Made by a program: the position numbers and the translations under genes
From: an uncultured Bacteroides sp.
Lineage (GTDB): Bacteria > Bacteroidota > Bacteroidia > Bacteroidales > Bacteroidaceae
Length of the DNA: 64,000 nt
Reading direction: 5' to 3'
Assembly: GCA_944321495.1 (NCBI GenBank)
Contig: CALULP010000040.1
Coordinates: forward strand, 123,680-187,679
The notes under the pieces: generated by a model
Databases searched by the model: none
Told to the model about the DNA's origin: nothing
The model's input: only the letters and a program-made list of their open reading frames with translations
Shown here: piece by piece, positions 35,363-42,123 of the stretch
Layout: every line of letters starts with the position of its first letter
How positions within the stretch are numbered: position 1 is the stretch's first letter

Positions 35363-35390
35363 AGCAGGCGGACGGAAGGCGGGAAGCTTG

Positions 35391-35609
35391 TCAAGGCTCG
35401 CCCAACGCCTCCACAATGGCACGCACTTCCAAGGGGGTGAAGGTGCGGCGGCGGGGGTCGTAGCCCAGCTCTTCGAGCCGGAGGGTCAGCGGACGGCTGT
35501 GGGCTATCCACTGCATCAGTTTGCGGTAGGCGCTGTAGTCCGTCAATCCGGGATTGTAGAGCAACGCCAGCTCGGTGCGCCCGTAGGTGCGTATCTTAAA
35601 CTGTTCCAT
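35391..35609 (-). CDS. DUF4248 domain protein
   Basis: The 72-residue protein matches the DUF4248 pattern: FKIRTYGRTELALLYNPGLT, AYRKLMQWIAHSRPL and RRTFTPLEVRAIVEALGEP, resembling a small winged-helix or HTH DNA-binding domain. It is a standard companion of the VirE-like/DUF3987/HU block in Bacteroidales and the only leftward gene in the block. Regulatory function inferred from size and fold. Confidence 0.88.
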   Translation of the reverse strand: MEQFKIRTYGRTELALLYNPGLTDYSAYRKLMQWIAHSRPLTLRLEELGYDPRRRTFTPLEVRAIVEALGEP

Positions 35610-35759
35610 CTTTGCAATCGGTTGGTTTACAGCCTAAAGATACAAAGAAATCACCGACTTTGCAACGTTTCCGCCAAGGAAATAACCCGCAATAACCCGC
35701 AACATCCCGCGTTTACCGGCCAACAGCCCCGGGCGGCGGCGTAACTTTGCAGTGTGTTG

Positions 35760-36000
35760 ATTAGTTGACAAGGATATAAGTTGACAAGTTAACGAGGGGC
35801 AAGGGGATGAGTTAACGAGTTGACAAGTTAACGAGGGGACAAGTTAACGAGGGGACAAGTTAACGAGTTGACAAGGCGTATCCTCGTCCCCTTGTACCCT
35901 TGTAACCTTGTACTCTTGTAACCTTGTACTCTTGTAACCTTGTAACCTCGTAACCTTGTAACCTCGTACCCTTGTCAACTTACAAACTTAAAAACTTAAA
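35760..36000. repeat. Family II hairpin tract, copy b
   Basis: GTTGACAAG, GTTAACGAGGGG units on the left, the core ACAAGGCGTATCCTC at 35871-35885 (inverse of copy a), then CCTTGTACCC, TTGTAACCTTG units on the right up to the HU gene start. No gene lies in 35610-36004. Confidence 0.85.
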
Positions 36001-36004
36001 TTCT

Positions 36005-36478
36005 ATGATTCGTTACAAACTCAAGCAATCCACCCTCAAGGGTGTCACGGCAGGCAAATGGTATGCTTACGCCGTGAACGACGAGACGTATGACCTGGAC
36101 CGCCTGTCCGAACACATGTCCGACCACAACTCGCCTTACTCGGCGGGCATGATCAAGGGCGTGCTGACCGACATGGTGGTCTGCATCAAGGAACTGCTGC
36201 TGGACGGCAAAAGCGTCAAGATTGACGACCTCGCCATCTTTTCCGTAGGACTGCGCGGCACCAGCGTGGACGACCCTGCCGCCTACTCCGTGGCAGAAAA
36301 CGTGACCGGGCTACGCCTCAGGGCACGCGCCACCGGCAGCCTCTCCACCACCAACCTGAAGCTGGACAGCAAGCTGAAGCACCAGGACGAGTATGTGAAA
36401 CCCGGCGCCTCGGATGGCGGCTCTACACCGACTGATCCCGATGAGGAGGAGGAAGGCGGAAACCAGCAAATGGGGTAA
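36005..36478 (+). CDS. HU family DNA-binding protein (HU-HIG type)
   Basis: The 157-residue protein has the Bacteroidales HU-HIG fold: MIRYKLKQSTLKGVTAGKWY, LSEHMSDHNSPYSAGMIKGV, SVKIDDLAIFSVGLRG, then a beta arm region (VTGLRLRARATGSL) and an acidic, disordered tail (DPDEEEEGG). HU-like proteins bend DNA. The start at 36005 was chosen because the longer ORF starts inside the repeat tract. Conserved member of the capsule-adjacent block. Confidence 0.9.
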   Translation: MIRYKLKQSTLKGVTAGKWYAYAVNDETYDLDRLSEHMSDHNSPYSAGMIKGVLTDMVVCIKELLLDGKSVKIDDLAIFSVGLRGTSVDDPAAYSVAENVTGLRLRARATGSLSTTNLKLDSKLKHQDEYVKPGASDGGSTPTDPDEEEEGGNQQMG

Positions 36479-36482
36479 ATTG

Positions 36483-36968
36483 TGTACTTTTTCTTTCGCT
36501 TGCCCGAAAGAAAAAGGTACCAAAAAGAAAGGGCCCCGGCTGTGCCCGCCGGGCTACTCCGGACGGCGTCCAGGCTAAACGGCAGAAACTCGCTGCGCTC
36601 AAACAGTCTGCCGTTTTTGACGCCTGCCCACCGTCCTACGCTTTACGCCCGCCGGTCAATGCCGGAGAGCCATGCGGCATCAAGCTTTGCTATATTGAGA
36701 CGTAGCGTATCACATCTCACAAACCAAAGAATCTGCTGCCCTCTGCCGGATGGCCGCGCCTAAGCGGAGGGGCGTAAAACGGAGAGCGCTTTTTTGCGTA
36801 AAGAACGGCAGTCTGTCTGAGCGAAGCGAGTTTTCTGCCGTTTAGCAAAAACGGGGTCGGAGTAGCCCCGGAGATTCAGCGCTTGACTTTTTTCTTTTGG
36901 TATCTTTTCTTTTTGTGTCAAGACAAAAAGAAAAGTACACTATTCGGACAAGCGAAAGAAAAAGTACA
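36483..36968. mobile_element. MITE-like nested palindrome, copy 1 (486 bp)
   Basis: Perfect 20-bp terminal inverted repeats (36483-36502, TGTACTTTTTCTTTCGCTTG, and 36949-36968). Inside, CTAAACGGCAGAAACTCGC on the left is inverted as GCGAGTTTTCTGCCGTTTAG on the right. No transposase is encoded. It is mostly identical to 54647-55086 except in the centre. The stretch 36479-36995 holds only this element. Confidence 0.8.
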
Positions 36969-36995
36969 ATATATTAATAATTAAAATTTTATCGT

Positions 36996-37112
36996 ATGAC
37001 AGACAACCTGAACAAAAAGCCCAAGTCGGTATGGGGCATTGTATTGAAAGTGATTATCTCTGTGGCCACCGCCATTGCGGGGGCGTTCGGCATCAGTTCG
37101 TGCATTGACTGA
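36996..37112 (+). CDS. Smalltalk protein (38 aa)
   Basis: A very short ORF encodes MTDNLNKKPKSVWGIVLKVI followed by ISVATAIAGAFGISSCID: a charged N-terminus and one membrane helix rich in Ile, Val and Ala. It matches the Bacteroidetes smalltalk family, found just before N-acetylmuramoyl-L-alanine amidase genes. The stop lies 6 bp before the amidase ATG, so they are co-expressed. Function unknown; a small membrane partner, holin-like, is a guess. Confidence 0.85.
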   Translation: MTDNLNKKPKSVWGIVLKVIISVATAIAGAFGISSCID

Positions 37113-37118
37113 CGGCCT

Positions 37119-37523
37119 ATGCGAACCATCACCTTGCTTGTTATCCATTGCTCCGCCACCCCTGAGGGGCGGAGCTTGGATTTTGAGGCTTGCCGGCAAG
37201 ACCACATCCGCCACCGGGGCTTCCGCGACATCGGTTACCACTTTTACATCACGCGCGACGGCACCGTCCACAAAGGACGTCCCTTGGAACAGATGGGCGC
37301 GCACTGCAAAGGGCACAACCGCCACTCTATCGGCATCTGCTACGAAGGCGGACTGGATGTGGAGGGGCATCCGCGCGACACACGCACGCCCCGGCAACGG
37401 GATGCCTTGTCCGCCCTGCTAAGGCAACTGAAGCAACGTTTTCCCCAAGCCCTCATCGTGGGGCACCGGGACCTGAACCCGCAGAAGGATTGCCCGTGCT
37501 TCGACGCAACCGTTTACAATTGA
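37119..37523 (+). CDS. N-acetylmuramoyl-L-alanine amidase (amidase_2, T7 lysozyme-like)
   Basis: The 134-residue protein has the zinc ligands His in LVIHCSATPEG, His in GYHFYITRDG neighbourhood and the late His/Cys in VGHRDLNPQKDCPCFD, plus the family segment HSIGICYEGGLD. It cleaves the amide bond between MurNAc and the stem peptide. No signal peptide is seen, as in phage endolysins; no other phage genes are near, so it is the resident capsule-block amidase. Confidence 0.93.
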   Translation: MRTITLLVIHCSATPEGRSLDFEACRQDHIRHRGFRDIGYHFYITRDGTVHKGRPLEQMGAHCKGHNRHSIGICYEGGLDVEGHPRDTRTPRQRDALSALLRQLKQRFPQALIVGHRDLNPQKDCPCFDATVYN

Positions 37524-37664
37524 CAATCTTTTTCAATTGACAATCTTTTTCAATTGACAATTGACAATTGATAATTGACAATTATTTCCATGCGGACGCC
37601 TAATTGTCCATTGTAAATTGTTAATTGTCAATTGTTAATTGTCCATTGTCAATTGTCCATTGTC
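37515..37664. repeat. Family I hairpin tract, copy b
   Basis: Left arm CAATTGACAATCTTTTT (17-bp period, twice) and ATTGACAATTG units, a core AATTATTTCCATGCGGACGC at 37580-37599, right arm TAATTGTCC, AATTGTTAATTG units. It lies between the convergent ends of the amidase and sugar transferase genes. Confidence 0.85.
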
Positions 37665-38314
37665 TAAAATTTTTTCCCGAACACAATGCTGAAGAACGTC
37701 ATCCACAGGATTTTGAAGTCGAACCACCACGAGCGGTGTTCCAGGTAGAACAGGTCGTAGCGCAGGCGGCGGAGCATCTTCTCCATGGTGTCGGTATAAC
37801 CGTTGTACAACGTGGCGTAGGACGTCACGCCGGGACGTATCTGGTAGAGGTAACGGTAGCGCGGGTCGTACTGCATGATCTGGTCGATGTAGAACTTGCG
37901 CTCGGGACGCGGGCCGATGAAAGCCATCTCGCCGATGAACACGTTCCACAACTGGGGAAGCTCGTCCAGGTGGTGTTCACGCAGGAACTTGCCTACCTTG
38001 GTCAGCCGCTGGTCCTCGCCGCCGGCATACAGCGCGGGGCCGTACTTCTCGGCGTCGAGCTTCATGCTGCGGAACTTGTAGATGTAGAACGGACGGCCGA
38101 AACGACCGATGCGCTCCTGCTTGAAGATGGCGGGACCGCCGTCTTCCCGCTTCACGGCAATGTAGCACGCCAAGAACAGGGGTGAGAACACGACTAAGGC
38201 AATGGATGCCGTGATGCAGTCGATGAAACGCTTCACGTTGCGTTCGAAACCGTTCATGCCGTCGCGGATGAAACGGTCATCCTTGACGGGCTGTATGAGG
38301 GATGGGGTTGACAT
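37664..38314 (-). CDS. Initiating sugar transferase (polyprenyl glycosylphosphotransferase)
   Basis: The 216-residue protein has one N-terminal hydrophobic segment (ITASIALVVFSPLFLACYIA), then the conserved cytoplasmic domain with RIGRFGRPFYIYKFRSM, GKFLREHHLDELPQLWNVF, MAFIGPRPERKFYI and IRPGVTSYATLY. It transfers a sugar-1-phosphate from UDP-sugar to undecaprenyl phosphate, starting the repeat unit. It is the only such gene in the window and lies 7 kb upstream of the rest of the polysaccharide genes, on the same strand, after UpxZ-like. Confidence 0.93.
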   Translation of the reverse strand: MSTPSLIQPVKDDRFIRDGMNGFERNVKRFIDCITASIALVVFSPLFLACYIAVKREDGGPAIFKQERIGRFGRPFYIYKFRSMKLDAEKYGPALYAGGEDQRLTKVGKFLREHHLDELPQLWNVFIGEMAFIGPRPERKFYIDQIMQYDPRYRYLYQIRPGVTSYATLYNGYTDTMEKMLRRLRYDLFYLEHRSWWFDFKILWMTFFSIVFGKKF

Positions 38315-38585
38315 GGTTTGTAAGTTTGTAAGTTTGTAAGTTTACAAGTTAACGAGTTTATGGGTTAACGAGTTAACGGGTTTATGAGTTAATGAGTTAA
38401 TGAGTTAACGAGTTAATGAGTTAATGAGTTAACGAGTTAACAAGGGTGTTAGTTTATAAGTTTATGAGTTTATATGTTGACGAGTCAAGCCATTCTCCTT
38501 GTAACCTTGTCCCCTCGTCACCTTGTTACCTTGTTACCTCGTTACCTCGTAAACTTACGAACTCAAAAACTTATCAACTTAAGAA
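38314..38585. repeat. Family II-like hairpin tract without the usual core
   Basis: GTTTGTAAG units, then GAGTTAACGAG/GAGTTAATGAG units, a turn near TCAAGCCATTCTCC (38485-38498), then CTTGTAACC, TTGTCACC and CGTTACCTCG units. It supplies the last codons of the UpxZ-like gene. Confidence 0.8.
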
Positions 38586-39392
38586 CTCAAATTGATAAGA
38601 CAGTCCGTACCAGAACTCGTCGCTGTCCGCCGGCGCATAGAGCGTGGCGCGGCGGATGATGCCGCACAGCTTTTCGCGCAGGCGGAGGTCGTCCGGACAG
38701 GCATTGCCTTCCTGCGAAAGGTCGTACAGCAGTCCGGCTTCCTCCGGGTCGACACGCCTACCGCCCTCCAGCAAGAGGCGGGTGTAGCGGCGGAAAGCTT
38801 CCGTCGCAAGGCGGTCGTAACGATGGTCGAGGTACATATAGGAATAACGGTTCAGCACCCGGACACGCTCCAATGCCTCGCGCAAAGACAAGCCTTTCCA
38901 TCCTGCCGAGGGGGAATAGGAAGCGGACCAGCTGCCGAAGGTTTCTTCCAGCAACTGCCACAACGGGTCGTCGTCCGGGGCTGATGTCCAGGCGTAATAA
39001 TAGTCCAGCAACAGCAGGCAGGCGCAGGGAGGAAGCAAGCCGGAAACGGAAGCCTCGCAGTCGTCCAGCACACGGGCGGCCAACGCCTCCCAGTCGGCAT
39101 ACCGCCGGGCATCGGCCACGCAGTCCGTTTCCCGCATCAGGGCGTGCAGCGATACGGCAAGGCGGCAACGGCAAGCGAGGTCGTCGCCCGAAGCTACCTT
39201 GCCCGACATCGCCCGGAACAGGGCGGACGAGAAACGGGCAAAGGAATCCCTCCCCGCAGCGCCCCACCCTGCGTCCGGCAACGGACGACGGCTAAGGGAC
39301 ATGCAGATACGTGCCAACGACTCCAGGCGCAAGCCGGAATCGGAAGGACTGGGGGTTGGGAAAACGGAGGGAACCATCTTTTTAATTGACAA
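38574..39392 (-). CDS. UpxZ-like regulator (putative antitermination antagonist)
   Basis: The 272-residue protein directly follows upxY, the place of UpxZ in Bacteroides capsule loci, and its helical N-terminal half has the UpxZ layout: LARICMSLSRRPLP, RDSFARFSSALFRA, DLACRCRLAVSLHALM, ADWEALAARVLDDCEASVS and LLPPCACLLLLDYYYAW. UpxZ proteins inhibit non-cognate UpxY in B. fragilis, so only one capsule is favoured. It is longer than typical UpxZ (about 160); the C-terminal 110 residues are extra, and the last five (FEFLS) come from the repeat tract. Assignment is by context and pattern. Confidence 0.62.
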   Translation of the reverse strand: MSIKKMVPSVFPTPSPSDSGLRLESLARICMSLSRRPLPDAGWGAAGRDSFARFSSALFRAMSGKVASGDDLACRCRLAVSLHALMRETDCVADARRYADWEALAARVLDDCEASVSGLLPPCACLLLLDYYYAWTSAPDDDPLWQLLEETFGSWSASYSPSAGWKGLSLREALERVRVLNRYSYMYLDHRYDRLATEAFRRYTRLLLEGGRRVDPEEAGLLYDLSQEGNACPDDLRLREKLCGIIRRATLYAPADSDEFWYGLSYQFEFLS

Positions 39393-39508
39393 TTAACAAT
39401 TAACAATGGACAATTATTGCCATGCGGATGCCTTAATTCTCAATTATCAATTGTTAATTGTCAATTGTCAATTGTCCATTGTCAATTGTCCATTGTCAAT
39501 TGTTAATT
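39382..39508. repeat. Family I hairpin tract, copy c
   Basis: Left arm TTGACAATTAACAATTAACA, core AATTATTGCCATGCGGATGC at 39412-39431, right arm of TCAATTGTTAATTG and TCAATTGTCCATTG units. It lies between upxY and the UpxZ-like gene. Confidence 0.85.
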
Positions 39509-40053
39509 TTCTGCAGGAAGCATTTGGGGATGAACGAGGTAGCCACGGCGCAGACGCCTGTGATGGCGACCACCAGGCGGCGCGTGCCCTTGATGCGGCG
39601 GACTACGCCTTCAGCACCTTTGAAAGGGCCTTCGATGACGCGCACACGCTCGCCTACCGAATAGGACGTGCCGTCGTCGCCGAAATACTCCAGCCCTTCC
39701 TCGCCCGAGGAAGCCACCAGACGGAACATGTTCATCTCGCGGTCGGAGATGACTGAAGGATGCTTGCGCCCGTCCTTATCCGTGACGGTGTAAAGCATCA
39801 CCCGCCCCAGCAGCTCAGCCTGCAAGGACAAGGCGTAGGCCTGCGTGCAGCGGATGAACATCAGCGAGGACACCAGCGTGCGGCGCTCCTGCTTCTTCAC
39901 GCCGCCCCGGACAACAGTGACCGTCTCGCACGGGATGTAGCTCTCCACTCCGGCGGAAGAAGTGAACTTCTCCACGTCGAACACCTTGTTGAAAAACACT
40001 TTCAAGGCATACCAGTGTATGTGCTCCCCGTTTGTCGGCATTGTTTTCCTCAA
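39496..40053 (-). CDS. UpxY-family transcription antiterminator (NusG-like)
   Basis: The 185-residue protein has a NusG N-terminal domain (HIHWYALKVFFNKVFDVEKF, SYIPCETVTVVRGGVKKQER, LVSSLMFIRC) and a C-terminal KOW domain (YSVGERVRVIEGPFKGAEGVVRRIKG). UpxY proteins bind RNA polymerase at the leader of their own capsule operon and allow elongation through it. The first gene after the invertible promoter. An alternative ATG lies at 40041. The leader 40054-40230 would be the recognition region. Confidence 0.93.
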   Translation of the reverse strand: MRKTMPTNGEHIHWYALKVFFNKVFDVEKFTSSAGVESYIPCETVTVVRGGVKKQERRTLVSSLMFIRCTQAYALSLQAELLGRVMLYTVTDKDGRKHPSVISDREMNMFRLVASSGEEGLEYFGDDGTSYSVGERVRVIEGPFKGAEGVVRRIKGTRRLVVAITGVCAVATSFIPKCFLQKINN

Positions 40054-40197
40054 AGGACATTCCTTTTATTCCCCCGGTCCAGGACATGCAACGCCCAAAA
40101 CCGCAGCAATCAAAGGTTATCCGCTTTATATTCAGTTTGTTCATCGAATATGCTCACCAGACGAATCCCTAAATCTAAGGACCGGCTGTAACCTTAA

Positions 40198-40228
40198 AAC
40201 GTACCGTTTCTGGGAAAGAGACGGTACA
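40198..40228. repeat. Left inverted repeat of the invertible promoter (31 bp)
   Basis: Exact inverse of 40692-40722 over 31 bp. Each repeat is itself a two-arm site, GTACCGTTTCT and AGAGACGGTAC (one mismatch) around GGGAA, the form of a tyrosine-recombinase crossover site. Confidence 0.93.
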
Positions 40229-40691
40229 TTTCAGTCGCAAAGGTAGCAAAACTAATTAAAAAGCAATTCTACTTCTTTACATTTTTGTTTCCTCTTTTAT
40301 CCGGAATGGCTATAATGAGTTGATTGTCATTTATTAACGGTGCGTAGGGGAAATATTGGGCATAGGACTTTTTTTCCCTTCGACCGTTTCCGGGAGAAAC
40401 ATGGGTTGTTGCATAATTTCTTTTTTTGTAAAACAAGAACAGTATAATAATGTGAGGATGTCAATATGGGATGATGAACAAATTGAGGGTGGGTTGAAAT
40501 GCAACGGTAACTTCATTCTCCTCCTCTTGGGAGGAGGGGAATCCGCGCTATATCATCTTATTTCGACATACCCTCCGGCACGAAGTGACGGGGTGGCTGG
40601 TCATTGTAAGGTTTCCCTGCTGTTTTACATGTTCGACAAAACTATCGATGTGTTTTACAAAAAGCCTTGTTGTTCAATCCTTTGCAAAGGT
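40229..40691. other. Invertible promoter segment (463 bp)
   Basis: Bounded by perfect 31-bp inverted repeats. It carries the upxY promoter at its left end, pointing to upxY, and the last 12 codons plus stop of the recombinase at its right end. No other gene is credible inside. In the opposite orientation the promoter would point into the recombinase gene antisense. Confidence 0.88.
40238..40266 (-). promoter_or_regulatory. upxY promoter, ON orientation
   Basis: On the minus strand TACCTTTG (40238-40245) with TTG at 40264-40266, 18 nt apart. The expected start is near 40231, so the transcript begins with the inverted repeat, which can fold at the RNA level (GTACCGT/ACGGTAC). Confidence 0.75.
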
Positions 40692-41911
40692 TGTACCGTC
40701 TCTTTCCCAGAAACGGTACGTTCCAGTTCCTTTACAATTTTCCGGTTGGCTTCGTCAATCACCGCATTTTCCAGGGATGCCAAGTAAATGCGGGTGGTCT
40801 TTTCGGACGTATGCCCCATGCCTGCACTGATGACTGAAATAGGCACTTGGTGGTTGCGGGCTGCCGTTGCCCAAGAGTGACGGGCGGTGTAGGACGACAA
40901 CTCCACATCAAGCTTCAACAAGGCGGACAGCCGTTTGAGCTGGCGGTTGTAATAGCGCAGGGCGGTCTGGTATTGCCGGTAGGCGTGGTGGGGCTCTTCG
41001 GTTTTCAGCAGGGGAAACACGTAAGGTCCCGCAGCCGTTTTTCCCGCATACTTCCTGACAATGCGTGCCGGAAGCGGCTCCAGCCTTACCTCGAGCAACT
41101 GGCCCGTCTTGCGGCGGAAATAGCGGACAAAGTTTCCGTGTATGTCGCTTTTCTTCAGGTAGGCCATGTCGATAAACGGCATGCCCCTCATGCAGTAGCT
41201 GAAGATGAACAAATCGCACGCCAGCGACAGGGCGGGGCTGTACGACCAGTCAGCACGCAGCAGACGGGCGATGACCTCTTCGCGCACGGCACGCTTGCGG
41301 GTGCGCGCCACCCCGGTATAGACTTCGCCAAAAGGGAACGTCTGTTCTGCCAGCCCGCAGCTGACTGCCTTGTTGTAGACCACCCGCAATATGCGCAGGT
41401 AAAACGAGCGGGAGTTGCGGGATAGTCCGCGGGCAGCCAACCAGGCATCGTACTCCCCCACCAGTTCTTCGGTGAAAGCGGAGAATGGCATGTCCCTATC
41501 CCCGAGGAAAGCGGAGAAACTGCGGAGGGCGCTCTGCCGGTTGCGGGCGGTTCCCGGCTTGCCTGCGAAGACCAACGTGCGGATTTCCTTTCCCATGAAT
41601 TGGGTAAAAGAAAGCGAAGAACGGCAAGCCCGGAAGCGCCGGGCAACATCGTCGGCCGTATAGGCCTGGCCGGCGCCCTCCAATGCCAAGATAACGCGGT
41701 GCAGGAGCATCAGCCCGCCTTTGACTTGCTTTTGCACCGGCGTCAACGGAGCAAAAGACGGACGGTGCTGCAAGGCATCCCACTGGTCGGGCTGCAAACG
41801 GACGCCGGCGGTAACCAACCTGACTTGACGCAGATGAATCACTTGGTACACTACGGTCCCCGCCTTCCCCGGAACTGAAGAAGGGCGGAATTTTACTTTT
41901 ACTGTTGCCAT
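40655..41911 (-). CDS. Tyrosine site-specific recombinase (promoter invertase)
   Basis: The 418-residue enzyme has a Bacteroidales integrase N-terminus (MATVKVKFRPSSVPGKAGTV), a SAM-like DNA-binding domain (MGKEIRTLVFAGKPGTARNR region) and the catalytic set: Arg in YCMRGMPFIDMAYL, Tyr-x-x-Arg in YTARHSWATAA (the first His of HxxR is Tyr, common in this group), GHTSEKTT and nucleophile Tyr in RIYLASLENAV. The right inverted repeat (40692-40722) encodes its codons ERTVSGKETV; the tail QPLQRIEQQGFL lies inside the invertible segment. Inversion would give HFSRKGSKTN instead. Start 41911 chosen over the longer ORF. Confidence 0.92.
   Translation of the reverse strand: MATVKVKFRPSSVPGKAGTVVYQVIHLRQVRLVTAGVRLQPDQWDALQHRPSFAPLTPVQKQVKGGLMLLHRVILALEGAGQAYTADDVARRFRACRSSLSFTQFMGKEIRTLVFAGKPGTARNRQSALRSFSAFLGDRDMPFSAFTEELVGEYDAWLAARGLSRNSRSFYLRILRVVYNKAVSCGLAEQTFPFGEVYTGVARTRKRAVREEVIARLLRADWSYSPALSLACDLFIFSYCMRGMPFIDMAYLKKSDIHGNFVRYFRRKTGQLLEVRLEPLPARIVRKYAGKTAAGPYVFPLLKTEEPHHAYRQYQTALRYYNRQLKRLSALLKLDVELSSYTARHSWATAARNHQVPISVISAGMGHTSEKTTRIYLASLENAVIDEANRKIVKELERTVSGKETVQPLQRIEQQGFL
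40692..40722. repeat. Right inverted repeat of the invertible promoter (31 bp)
   Basis: Exact inverse of 40198-40228, located inside the 3' end of the recombinase coding sequence. Confidence 0.93.
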
Positions 41912-42005
41912 AAGAAATTTGGAATTTTGAAAACACGTTCCAAATTTCCAATTAAAAAAACAGCTATAAGCAAAACACATGAAGGCTTTCAGCTGGTGAT
42001 GTATC

Positions 42006-42077
42006 AGGCGCGGATTACGCGGAATAACGCAGATTTAAACAGGCTCTTAATCCGTGAAATCCGCGTAATCCGCGCCT
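42006..42077. repeat. Palindromic CGCGGATTA element, copy 2
   Basis: Perfect 18-bp arms (42006-42023 and 42060-42077) with a 36-nt loop; sequence-related to 9422-9490. It lies 47 bp downstream of the lytic transglycosylase stop, in the 212-bp gap before the recombinase gene, and could end transcription from udk. Confidence 0.8.
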
Positions 42078-42123
42078 ATAAGAAAGTGTTCAAAGGATTT
42101 TGCACACCCTGCGGCTTTGACTT

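Noticed and set aside
36482-36763. ORF starting MYFFFRLPERKRYQKERAPA in MITE-like copy 1 (also 54646-55089)
   Set aside because: The similarity of the two ORFs is explained by the DNA repeat; the reading frames diverge with the element centre and match no known protein.
37119-37523. Prophage lysis module
   Set aside because: The amidase and small membrane protein have no phage structural genes near them and belong to the conserved capsule-adjacent block.
40356-40787. 143-codon ORF across the invertible segment
   Set aside because: It crosses the inverted repeat and the recombinase end in the opposite sense; no family pattern or promoter.
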